Below, piece by piece: positions 1 to 7,392 of a stretch of DNA of 31,242 nucleotides. The translations under genes and the position numbers were made by a program. The notes beneath the pieces are model-generated. The model saw nothing but the letters and a program-made list of their open reading frames with translations. It had not been told where the DNA came from and made no database searches. Each line of letters begins with the position of its first letter. Positions within the stretch are counted from its first letter, which is position 1. The stretch is from a virus, in the IMG/VR virus record IMGVR_UViG_3300037585_001440, positions 1 through 31,242 of that record. One strand, given 5' to 3'.

Positions 1-1
1 T

Positions 2-190
2 GGAGCTATGAAAGCAGCTGCTGGTTTTAGATTCGCACAGATTGGTGGCAACGTAGCTCATCATCCTTCAACTACATACGATGGAAACATCGGGGAAGTA
101 GGATTTTATGATGCAGATATTGGACCTGTAGCCGCGATAACACTATCTAAAGAATTATCAACAAAGTGGGGCGTAAATAGAAGATCGTAA
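2..190 (+). CDS. C-terminal part of an unidentified protein (probably 5'-truncated)
   Basis: The reading frame is open from the left edge of the window (GGA GCT precede the first ATG at position 8) to the stop at 188-190. I therefore read it as the end of a gene that begins outside the window, although a 60-residue gene starting at position 8 cannot be excluded. The visible residues are Gly/Ala-rich and mixed in character (for example GEVGFYDADIGPVAAITLSK) and end in a basic NRRS tail. There is no recognisable catalytic motif, signal peptide or membrane segment. A 37-nt A/T-rich gap separates it from the next gene on the same strand. I do not recognise the family and assign no function. Confidence 0.5.
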   Translation, partial: GAMKAAAGFRFAQIGGNVAHHPSTTYDGNIGEVGFYDADIGPVAAITLSKELSTKWGVNRRS

Positions 191-227
191 CGTTAGGATA
201 AAATAATAATAATTAAATTAAATAAAA
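191..227 (+). promoter_or_regulatory. A/T-rich translational leader
   Basis: A 37-nt spacer, almost all A and T after its first few bases, lies in front of the ATG at 228. It has no Shine-Dalgarno-like purine block at the usual spacing and no visible TTG/TAnnTTTG Bacteroidota promoter. It matches the A/T leaders seen before other genes here, and I read it as a Bacteroidota-type ribosome-loading region. Confidence 0.35.
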
Positions 228-512
228 ATGGCAAAAAACACAACAAAGAAAATCAAAGAATTAAAAGGTGAAAAACCTGAAAAAATTAGTAACGAGCATT
301 TAAATAAAATGCAGGGTATTATTAATAATCTAAATAGATCTCAAATAGAGATAGGTTCTATTGAAACACAAAAACACGCACTAGCGCACCATGTTATGAC
401 TATTCAGGAGGATTTAAGATCTATGCAAGAGAATCTTAAAGAAGAATATGGTACTGATAATATCAATATACATACAGGAGAAATAAACTACGAAGATGTC
501 AAAACTGATTAG
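228..512 (+). CDS. Small helical (coiled-coil) protein upstream of the terminase
   Basis: This 94-residue protein has a Lys-rich N-terminus (to about residue 20). A long, charged, probably coiled-coil helix covers about residues 22-72, including NKMQGIINNLNRSQIEIGSI and a run ending in LKEEYG. A short acidic tail follows, containing INIHTGEINYED. There are no membrane segments or Cys. From memory, similar short proteins with an 'ELKGEKPEK ... EEYGT.NINI..G.INY' pattern sit at this place in uncultured marine phage contigs, but I know of no assigned function. The gene overlaps the next by 17 nt, suggesting coupled translation. The start is the first ATG after the A/T leader. A structural or assembly role is only inferred from position. 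Confidence 0.8.
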   Translation: MAKNTTKKIKELKGEKPEKISNEHLNKMQGIINNLNRSQIEIGSIETQKHALAHHVMTIQEDLRSMQENLKEEYGTDNINIHTGEINYEDVKTD

Positions 513-717
513 AAAGATCACTGTGGGTAAAGACTATAAAAACGACGCTATGCACTATGCTGTTGGGCAAGAAGTTTATGGTGGACACACAATATCTGAT
601 ATTATAGAAGAAGATGATAAGTACTCTATATATATTAAGAAGAACAAAGATGTATTGCCATGGAAAGACTTCAATAAGAACATGGCTATATCTATAGAGT
701 ACAATCTAGAATACTAA
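496..717 (+). CDS. Small conserved phage protein of unknown function
   Basis: This 73-residue protein begins MSKLIRKITVGKDYKNDAMHY. It looks like a small alpha/beta domain with alternating strands (YAVGQEVYGG, KYSIYIKKN) and a closing MAISIEYNLEY strand. There are no catalytic motifs, Cys or membrane segments. It overlaps the upstream gene by 17 nt and shares one base with the next (TAATG at 715-719), so it is almost certainly translated as part of the operon. I recall similar proteins near terminases of uncultured marine phages, with the 'IRKIT.G.DYKNAMHY' start and 'ISIEYN' end conserved, but no function. It may help head assembly or may be unrelated to structure. Confidence 0.8.
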   Translation: MSKLIRKITVGKDYKNDAMHYAVGQEVYGGHTISDIIEEDDKYSIYIKKNKDVLPWKDFNKNMAISIEYNLEY

Positions 718-1328
718 TGAAAGCGCCTTTTGACTTTGTTATAGAGCCAAAAGGAAATAGATATAACAATACAACTAAAGTAGGTGATAAAGATCTTGTA
801 TTAAACACAGAGGTTTATAACCACCAATTTGTAAATAGAGAAGCTATTGTTAAGTCTGTTCCTACGGCTTTTAAAACAGAAATAAAACCTGGAGATACTA
901 TTATAACGCATCATAATATATTTAGAAGATGGCATGATGTTAGAGGTAACGAAAAGAATAGTAGAAGTTATTTTGATGAAAACACTTATTTCGCAAAAGA
1001 AGATCAAGTTTTTTTATACAAAAGAAACGGAGAGTGGAAAGCTCCTAAGGGATATTGTTTTGTACAGCCAATTAAAGATAGAACTCGTTTCGGTTTCGAC
1101 AGGGAAGAGTCCTGTATAGGCATTGTTAAACATACAGACGGTACGTATAACAAGGGGGATTTAGTAGGCTTTACACCGTTTTCAACATATGAGTTTGTGG
1201 TTGACGGGAAAAGACTATATAGAGTTATGACTAAATTTATTACAATTAAATATGAATATCAAGGAAACGAAGAAGAATATAATCCTAGCTGGGCAGAAAG
1301 CAGTGGAGGAATTAATCAAAGTAGCTAA
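717..1328 (+). CDS. Protein with two GroES-like (Cpn10-like) halves
   Basis: This 203-residue protein appears to carry two successive small beta-barrels. The first (about residues 35-105) contains NREAIVKSVP, KPGDTIITHHNIFRR and DQVFLYKRNGEW. The second (about 115-188) contains GIVKHTDG, NKGDLVGFTPFSTYEFVVDG, KRLYRV and ITIKYEYQGNEEEY. The order 'expression of G-V/I-V, then KxGDxV, then a loop, then Y-x-V, then I-x-I-K-Y' is that of the Cpn10/GroES fold. Phage co-chaperonins such as T4 gp31 replace GroES when the capsid protein folds, so help with capsid folding is plausible but inferred. Typical Cpn10 is about 95 residues, so this is double length. Its 3' end overlaps the next gene by 77 nt in another frame. 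Confidence 0.65.
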   Translation: MKAPFDFVIEPKGNRYNNTTKVGDKDLVLNTEVYNHQFVNREAIVKSVPTAFKTEIKPGDTIITHHNIFRRWHDVRGNEKNSRSYFDENTYFAKEDQVFLYKRNGEWKAPKGYCFVQPIKDRTRFGFDREESCIGIVKHTDGTYNKGDLVGFTPFSTYEFVVDGKRLYRVMTKFITIKYEYQGNEEEYNPSWAESSGGINQSS

Positions 1329-1527
1329 AGAACCTATTGTAGATTCTGGAGATGATATTACTGCTGATAGACTAAAGAACGCTGCGGCTACTAAAAAACT
1401 AGCAATATTTGACGCATTCGAAATACTTACAAGAATTCAAGAGGAAGAGAATCTACTTGAGGGCAAGGCACCTGAAGAGAGAAAGGAAGAAGTCTTTAAA
1501 GGATTCGCAGAAGGTAGATCTAAGTAA
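1252..1527 (+). CDS. Small helical protein in the small-terminase position
   Basis: This 91-residue protein is all-helical in appearance: AGQKAVEELIKVAKE, then DDITADRLKNAAATKKLAIF, then DAFEILTRIQEEENLLEG, then a charged C-terminus ending FAEGRSK. Its last base is the first base of the large terminase ATG (TAATG), the usual place for a small terminase subunit. It is short for that role (commonly 140-200 residues) and I see no clear helix-turn-helix, so the assignment rests on position. The ATG at 1252 gives a 77-nt out-of-frame overlap with the previous gene. The only obvious later alternative is GTG at 1303, but that would drop the AGQKA stretch. It could also be an unrelated packaging accessory protein. 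Confidence 0.7.
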   Translation: MNIKETKKNIILAGQKAVEELIKVAKEPIVDSGDDITADRLKNAAATKKLAIFDAFEILTRIQEEENLLEGKAPEERKEEVFKGFAEGRSK

Positions 1528-3743
1528 TGTACAAGCAAAGTTTAGTTAATACAGTAGAGCCTATAAAGAAAACCACTATTACCAGAATGAATAGAGGTAA
1601 GAAGTGGAAGTATGGCTACAACAAAGAACACGATCTAATAGTATTATCTCACAACGGGGTTATAGGTGAGATAATAGAGATACAAAATTTAATTATAGCG
1701 CTACCTAAACCACCTAAAGAAGTATACAAACACCAAAAGAACAAATGGGTGAAACAAGAGTATCCCAAGGAGTTACAGAGGATTAAGAATATATTCGATT
1801 GGAGGAGTTATCCGGAAGATCAAAAAGAAAAATGGTACGATTATATAAACGAAGAATTTAAACGTCGAGACGAGGGATTCTGGTTTGTGAACAATGGTAA
1901 ACCAACCTGGGTAACTGGTACGCACTATATGTATTTGCAATGGAGTAAGATTGACGTTGGAGCTCCAGATTATAGAGAATCAAATAGATTGTTTTACATA
2001 TTTTGGGAGGCGTGTAAGGCAGATAAAAGATGTTATGGTATGTGTTATCTTAAAAATCGTAGATCTGGATTTTCTTTTATGTCTTCGGCTGAAACAGTTA
2101 ATTTAGCTACTCTAACAGGTGACGCTAGATATGGTATACTTTCAAAAACTGGATCTGATGCTAAAAAGATGTTTACTGATAAGGTAGTCCCAATTAGTAT
2201 AAATTACCCATTCTTTTTCAAACCTATTCAAGACGGTATGGATAGACCTAAAACAGAATTAGCGTATAGAGTACCGGCGTCTAAATTTACAAGGAAAAAG
2301 ATTACAGCTAACGAGAAGTTAGAAGATATAAAAGGATTAGATACAACGATAGATTGGAAGAATACCGGAGACAATAGTTACGATGGAGAGAAACTAAATT
2401 TACTAGTACACGATGAAAGTGGTAAATGGGAAAGACCTGATAATATACTAAATAACTGGAGGGTTACAAAAACATGTTTACGATTAGGTAGTAGGATAGT
2501 TGGTAAATGTATGATGGGCTCAACTTCAAACGCATTAGATAAAGGTGGAGACAATTTTAAAAAATTATACAACGCATCCGATGTCACATCGCGAAATAGA
2601 AATGGCCAAACAAAGTCTGGTTTATACTCTTTGTTTATTCCAATGGAATGGAACTATGAAGGATTTATTGACGAACACGGATATCCAGTCTTCAATAATC
2701 CAGATAATGATGTTTTCGGACCAGATGGAGAACTAATAGATTACGGCATAATAGAACATTGGAACAATGAGGTTGAAGGATTAAAATCTGATCAAGACGG
2801 ATTAAACGAATTCTATAGACAGTTCCCAAGAACTACAGAACACGCTTTTAGAGATGAATCTAAAAATAGTATTTTTAATCTTGTTAAAATATACGAGCAG
2901 ATAGATTATAACGAAGGTATAGGAAACTCAGCGGTATTATCAGTTGGGAACTTTCAATGGGTTAACGGCGTTAAAGATACACAGGTAATATTCTATCCAG
3001 ATCCCAAAGGTAGATTTAAAGTGAGTTGGTTTCCGCCATCTCACATGCAGAATAAAATCGTGATGAAAAACAACGTAAGGTATCCAGCTAACGAACACAT
3101 GGGTGCTTTTGGTTGTGATAGTTACGATATCTCAGGAACAGTAGATGGAAGAGGATCGAACGGAGCATTACACGGTCTTACTAAATTTTCAATGGAAGAT
3201 TGTCCTCCAAACCACATGTTTTTAGAATACGTAGCAAGACCTCCAACCGCTGATATATTTTTCGAAGACGTATTGATGGCCTTAGTATTTTATGGAATGC
3301 CACTACTTTGTGAAAACAATAAGCCTAGATTATTATATCATTTAAGAAGAAGAGGCTATAGAGGGTACTCTATGAATAGACCAGATAAACTGTGGAACAA
3401 ATTATCTGTAACGGAAAAAGAAATAGGTGGAATACCTAATTCAAGTGAAGATATAAAACAAGCACATGCCGCGGCTATTGAGATGTATATACAGGGTCAC
3501 GTCGGTCATTTAGGAGACGGAAATTATGGAAATATATATTTTAACGAAACATTAAATGATTGGAGTAGATTTGATATAAATAAAAGAACTAAATTCGACG
3601 CGACTATTAGTTCTGGTTTAGCTATAATGGCTTGTAATAGACATTTGTATAGGCCAAATGCTAAAATTGAGAAACAACAATTAAACATAAATATTGCTAA
3701 ATATTCAAACAAAGGTAATATGTCAAAAATAATTAAAGAATAA
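1527..3743 (+). CDS. terL: Terminase large subunit (DNA-packaging ATPase/nuclease)
   Basis: TerL is the motor that pumps DNA through the portal and cuts it at the start or end of packaging. This 738-residue protein shows a basic N-terminal region and an aromatic segment (FWFVNNGKPTWVTGTHYMYL, about residues 120-140). A degenerate P-loop, KNRRSGFSF, lies at 176-184. A clear Walker B, LLVHDES, has Asp296 and Glu297. A Ser/Thr-rich coupling-like segment, MGSTSNALDKGG, follows. The C-terminal nuclease region includes FGCDSYD, with Asp531 a likely first metal ligand. The P-loop lacks the classic GKT/GKS ending; comparable degenerate loops are, from memory, found in this marine phage terminase group. 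The gene is preceded by the small helical gene and followed one base later by the portal gene, the canonical order. Confidence 0.9.
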   Translation: MYKQSLVNTVEPIKKTTITRMNRGKKWKYGYNKEHDLIVLSHNGVIGEIIEIQNLIIALPKPPKEVYKHQKNKWVKQEYPKELQRIKNIFDWRSYPEDQKEKWYDYINEEFKRRDEGFWFVNNGKPTWVTGTHYMYLQWSKIDVGAPDYRESNRLFYIFWEACKADKRCYGMCYLKNRRSGFSFMSSAETVNLATLTGDARYGILSKTGSDAKKMFTDKVVPISINYPFFFKPIQDGMDRPKTELAYRVPASKFTRKKITANEKLEDIKGLDTTIDWKNTGDNSYDGEKLNLLVHDESGKWERPDNILNNWRVTKTCLRLGSRIVGKCMMGSTSNALDKGGDNFKKLYNASDVTSRNRNGQTKSGLYSLFIPMEWNYEGFIDEHGYPVFNNPDNDVFGPDGELIDYGIIEHWNNEVEGLKSDQDGLNEFYRQFPRTTEHAFRDESKNSIFNLVKIYEQIDYNEGIGNSAVLSVGNFQWVNGVKDTQVIFYPDPKGRFKVSWFPPSHMQNKIVMKNNVRYPANEHMGAFGCDSYDISGTVDGRGSNGALHGLTKFSMEDCPPNHMFLEYVARPPTADIFFEDVLMALVFYGMPLLCENNKPRLLYHLRRRGYRGYSMNRPDKLWNKLSVTEKEIGGIPNSSEDIKQAHAAAIEMYIQGHVGHLGDGNYGNIYFNETLNDWSRFDINKRTKFDATISSGLAIMACNRHLYRPNAKIEKQQLNINIAKYSNKGNMSKIIKE

Positions 3744-3744
3744 T

Positions 3745-6135
3745 ATGAGGGAGTTTCCAAGTCAAGTAGTTAGTGATGTAGAAAAGTTAAGTTTCGAATA
3801 CGGACTTAAGGTTGCTCAGGCAATAGAGAGTGAGTGGTTTGATAAAAGCCATAACAACAGATATTCGTATAACCACTCTAATTTTCATCAATTAAGATTA
3901 TACGCTAGAGGCGAGCAATCAATACAGAAATATAAGGATGAGTTATCTATAAATGGTGATTTGTCCTATCTTAATTTAGATTGGAAACCAGTCCCAATTA
4001 TACCTAAGTTCGTAGATATAGTGGTAAATGGTATTGCGGAAAGAATCTTTCATGTGAAGGCATCATCTCAAGATCCTTATGGGGTTAGTAAAAGAACAAA
4101 GTACCTAGACGCTATAATGGAAGATATGAGAAGTAGGGATTTAAAGAACTTTATAAAAGATAATTTTGGGTTAGATTTATTTAAGAATAATCCAGAAAAA
4201 CTTCCAGATGGACAAGAGGAACTAGACTTGCACATGCAACTTGATTACAAACAGTCTGTCGAGATAGCTGAGGAACAAGCTATAAATACTTTACTTAAAG
4301 GTAATGATTACAATTTAATATCAAAAAGATTTTACTATGATATTGCTGTTTTAGGCATAGGAGCTGTTAAGAACTCTTTTAATACATCTGAAGGTATTAC
4401 TATTGATTATGTTGATCCAGCAAATCTTATTTACTCATACACGGAATCGCCTTATTTTGAAGATATATATTACGTAGGAGAAGTTAAAACTATCCCGATA
4501 AACGAACTAATAAAAGAGTTTCCGCATATTAGTGAGAGTGAGTTAGACGAGATAGTTAACACTGGTGGTAATAGTTCGTACAAATATAATAGTAGGCGTG
4601 GCGATAGCAGAGACAATAATAAGGTTCAAGTTCTATACTTCAACTACAAGACCTATATGAACGAGGTTTATAAGATGAAGCAATTAGCTACAGGAGCGGA
4701 AAAAGCTATAGAAAAAGATGATTCTTTTAATCCAGAGGAAAACGAAAACTTCGGTAAGCAATCAAAATCTATAGAATGCCTATATGAAGGAGCTTTGATT
4801 TTAGGAACAAATAAACTCATAAAATGGGGAATGTCAAAAAACATGATGCGCCCTAAAAGTGATCACTCTAAAGTAAAAATGAATTATGCTATTTGTGCCC
4901 CTAGAATGTACGAGGGTAGAATAGAATCTTTAGTTAGCAGAATAACGGGTTTTGCAGATATGATCCAACTAACACATCTTAAATTACAACAAGTGTTGTC
5001 GCGTATGGTACCAGACGGAGTGTATCTTGACGCTGATGGACTTGCTGAGATAGATTTAGGTAACGGCACGAACTACAATCCACAAGAAGCTTTAAACATG
5101 TTTTTCCAAACAGGTAGTATTATAGGTAGGTCTATGACGTCAGAAGGCGATATGAACCCCGGTAAAATACCTATTCAAGAAATATCCGGAGGACAAGGCG
5201 CTGGTAATAAAATGCAGGCTTTGATCGGAACGTACAATTACTACTTGCAGATGATTAGAGATACTACTGGATTAAACGAAGCTAGAGACGCTGGTAGTCC
5301 AGACGAGAGAGCTTTAGTTGGAGTTCAAAAACTAGCTGCGGCAAATTCAAATACAGCAACTAGACATATATTAAATTCTGGGTTATTTTTAACTAAAGAA
5401 ATATGCGAGTGTCTTTCGCTTAGAATATCTGACGTATTAGAATATTCTCCTACAAGAGATGCCTTCATACAAAAAATCGGTGGACATAACGTTGCTACAT
5501 TAGCGGAGATGTCTGAATTACACTTGTATGATTTCGGTATATTTTTAGAATTAGCACCAGATGAAGAAGAAAAACAAATGTTAGAAAACAATATTCAAGC
5601 AGCGTTATCGCAGCAGGGAATAGAGTTAGAAGACGCTATTGATCTTAGAGAAATTAAAAACGTTAAACTAGCAAATCAACTTTTAAAAATAAGGAGAAAA
5701 CAAAAATTAAGTAGAGATCAACAAGTACAACAAGAAAATATGCAAGCGCAAGCAACTGCTAATATAAGACAAAGACAAGCAGAAGCAGAAGCAGAAATAC
5801 AAAAACAACAATCTATAGCTAATACAACTATGTCTATGGATCAGAAGAAGTTTGAGTTTGATTCCCAGAAACTACAACAAGAAGCCGCTATTAAAAAAGA
5901 ATTAATGGAACTAGAATTTAATTTTAATATGCAGTTAAAAGGGATGGAAGTAGACGGACAAAGAGGCAAAGAAACAGAAAAAGAAGATCGTAAAGATAAA
6001 AGAACAAAAATACAAGCAACGCAGCAGAGTGAACTTATAGATCAAAGAAATAACAATAAACCACCTAAAAACTTTGAATCATCAGGTAATGATGTATTAG
6101 GTGGGATTGATATGTCACAGTTTGGTCCTAGGTAA
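3745..6135 (+). CDS. Portal protein
   Basis: The portal is the dodecameric ring at one capsid vertex that accepts the terminase and through which DNA enters and leaves. This 796-residue product starts one base after the terminase stop and has portal-like content: an N-terminal helical region with an aromatic stretch (YNHSNFHQLRLYARGEQS), a conserved-looking PIIPKFVDIVVNGIAER segment (about residues 85-105), a wing-like middle with IDYVDPANLIYSYTESPYFED, and a helical stem region with TTGLNEARDAGSP. From about residue 645 to 755 there is a Gln/Glu/Lys-rich coiled coil (for example QRQAEAEAEIQKQQ), which may form the inner barrel or contact scaffold. It is longer than most portals (450-700). 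Identification rests on order plus these patterns. Confidence 0.85.
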   Translation: MREFPSQVVSDVEKLSFEYGLKVAQAIESEWFDKSHNNRYSYNHSNFHQLRLYARGEQSIQKYKDELSINGDLSYLNLDWKPVPIIPKFVDIVVNGIAERIFHVKASSQDPYGVSKRTKYLDAIMEDMRSRDLKNFIKDNFGLDLFKNNPEKLPDGQEELDLHMQLDYKQSVEIAEEQAINTLLKGNDYNLISKRFYYDIAVLGIGAVKNSFNTSEGITIDYVDPANLIYSYTESPYFEDIYYVGEVKTIPINELIKEFPHISESELDEIVNTGGNSSYKYNSRRGDSRDNNKVQVLYFNYKTYMNEVYKMKQLATGAEKAIEKDDSFNPEENENFGKQSKSIECLYEGALILGTNKLIKWGMSKNMMRPKSDHSKVKMNYAICAPRMYEGRIESLVSRITGFADMIQLTHLKLQQVLSRMVPDGVYLDADGLAEIDLGNGTNYNPQEALNMFFQTGSIIGRSMTSEGDMNPGKIPIQEISGGQGAGNKMQALIGTYNYYLQMIRDTTGLNEARDAGSPDERALVGVQKLAAANSNTATRHILNSGLFLTKEICECLSLRISDVLEYSPTRDAFIQKIGGHNVATLAEMSELHLYDFGIFLELAPDEEEKQMLENNIQAALSQQGIELEDAIDLREIKNVKLANQLLKIRRKQKLSRDQQVQQENMQAQATANIRQRQAEAEAEIQKQQSIANTTMSMDQKKFEFDSQKLQQEAAIKKELMELEFNFNMQLKGMEVDGQRGKETEKEDRKDKRTKIQATQQSELIDQRNNNKPPKNFESSGNDVLGGIDMSQFGPR

Positions 6136-6166
6136 AACAAATTATTAACTATTATTATATTATATT
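6136..6166 (+). promoter_or_regulatory. A/T-rich leader ending ATTATG
   Basis: A 31-nt spacer with a repeated ATT/TAT pattern ends in the ATTATG start context of the scaffold-like gene. There is no Shine-Dalgarno sequence. It resembles the leader in front of the gene at 8953. Confidence 0.35.
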
Positions 6167-7372
6167 ATGGCAAAAAAGAAAAAAGAAGAAGTAGTTGAAA
6201 AGACTACAAACGAACCTAAAGGTGACGTTACAAAAGTGCAAAAAAAAATGAAAACTAAACCTCAGGTTGTAGAAGAAACTATAACTAAGGTTAACTTAGA
6301 TAAACCACCAACACCAAAAGAAAATGAAGAAATTAAAGAAGACGCAACTAACGACGGAGGAGTGGTTGAACTCGCTGAAGATACCAACGCCACACAAGAA
6401 CAAGAAGAGGTACAGCAGGAAGTTGAAACACAAGAAACCCCAGTTATAGAAGAAATAACAAATAAAGAATCGGAGTCAAAAGTAGAGGAAGTTGTTAATA
6501 CCGTAGAAGGCGCTATAGTTGAATCTATAGAGACGGGAGTAGAACTTCCAGAGAATATACAAAAACTCATGAATTTTATGGAAGACACGGGTGGAGATTT
6601 AAACGATTACGTTACTCTTAATCAAGATTATTCGGAATTAGACAACCATACTTTATTAAAAGAATATTACAAGGTTACTAAACCACATTTATCAGACGAA
6701 GAAGTAGATTTTGTAATGGAAGACGAATTTGCGTATGACGAGGATATAGATGAAGATAGACAAGTAAAAAGAAAAAAACTAGCCATGAAAGAGCAAGTTG
6801 CTCAAGCAAGGCAACACTTGGAAAGTGTAAAATCCAAATATTACGAAGACATCAAGATGGGTTCAAAACTCACTGAAGAGCAACAGAACGCTATTGAAGG
6901 TTTTCACAAGTACAATAAGGAATCAGAGCAAGATAAAAAAATGTTCAAAGAACAATATGACGTTTTTGAAAAAGAGACAGAAAAAGTTTTCAACGAAAAA
7001 TTCAAAGGTTTTGAGTATGAGGTTGGAGATAAAAGATTTAGATTTAATGTAAACGACGTAGATAACGTTAGGGAAAGTCAAAGCGATATTAACAACTTTA
7101 TCAAAAAGTTTTTGAATAAAGATATGAGAATGGAAAACGCTAAGGATTATCATAAATCATTATACACGGCTTTTAACGCTGATAAGATTGCTAATCATTT
7201 TTACGAACAAGGTAAAGCTGACGCAATTAAAAACAGTATCGCTAAATCTAAAAATGTTGATATGTCTCCTAGACAGACGTTTGGAGAAAACCTTAATGCT
7301 AATGGTATTAAAGTTAGAGCTTTAGACACTGACACGTCACCTGATTTCAAATTCAAAATTAAAAACAAATAA
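6167..7372 (+). CDS. Probable scaffolding/head-assembly protein
   Basis: This 401-residue, strongly charged protein lies between portal and capsid genes, where scaffolding proteins normally lie. Residues 1-30 are Lys-rich. Residues 40-125 are acidic and Val/Glu/Thr-rich, and probably disordered. From about 128 (ELPENIQKLMNFMEDTGGDL) it becomes helical: HLSDEEVDFVMEDEFAYDED, then long heptad-like Lys/Glu helices (about 200-285). The end is basic (TSPDFKFKIKNK), as expected for a scaffold tail that binds capsid protein. Scaffolds guide procapsid assembly and are then lost or degraded. No protease motif is visible. It could instead be a permanent internal head protein. The start is the ATG after the A/T leader; the next gene follows 20 nt later. 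Confidence 0.75.
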   Translation: MAKKKKEEVVEKTTNEPKGDVTKVQKKMKTKPQVVEETITKVNLDKPPTPKENEEIKEDATNDGGVVELAEDTNATQEQEEVQQEVETQETPVIEEITNKESESKVEEVVNTVEGAIVESIETGVELPENIQKLMNFMEDTGGDLNDYVTLNQDYSELDNHTLLKEYYKVTKPHLSDEEVDFVMEDEFAYDEDIDEDRQVKRKKLAMKEQVAQARQHLESVKSKYYEDIKMGSKLTEEQQNAIEGFHKYNKESEQDKKMFKEQYDVFEKETEKVFNEKFKGFEYEVGDKRFRFNVNDVDNVRESQSDINNFIKKFLNKDMRMENAKDYHKSLYTAFNADKIANHFYEQGKADAIKNSIAKSKNVDMSPRQTFGENLNANGIKVRALDTDTSPDFKFKIKNK

Positions 7373-7392
7373 CAATTTAAAAATTAAAAATT

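Noticed and set aside
934-1119. 61-codon + strand frame inside the GroES-like gene
   Set aside because: Nested in another frame with no conserved pattern; the enclosing frame shows clear domain structure.
5680-6010. Gln/Glu-rich coiled coil at the portal C-terminus as a separate scaffold gene
   Set aside because: It is in frame with the portal and has no own leader or convincing start; a separate scaffold-like gene follows.
6262-6588. Minus-strand frame (108 codons), Ser/Thr/Val-rich
   Set aside because: Antisense to the Glu/Val-rich acidic tail of the scaffold-like protein; no independent support.
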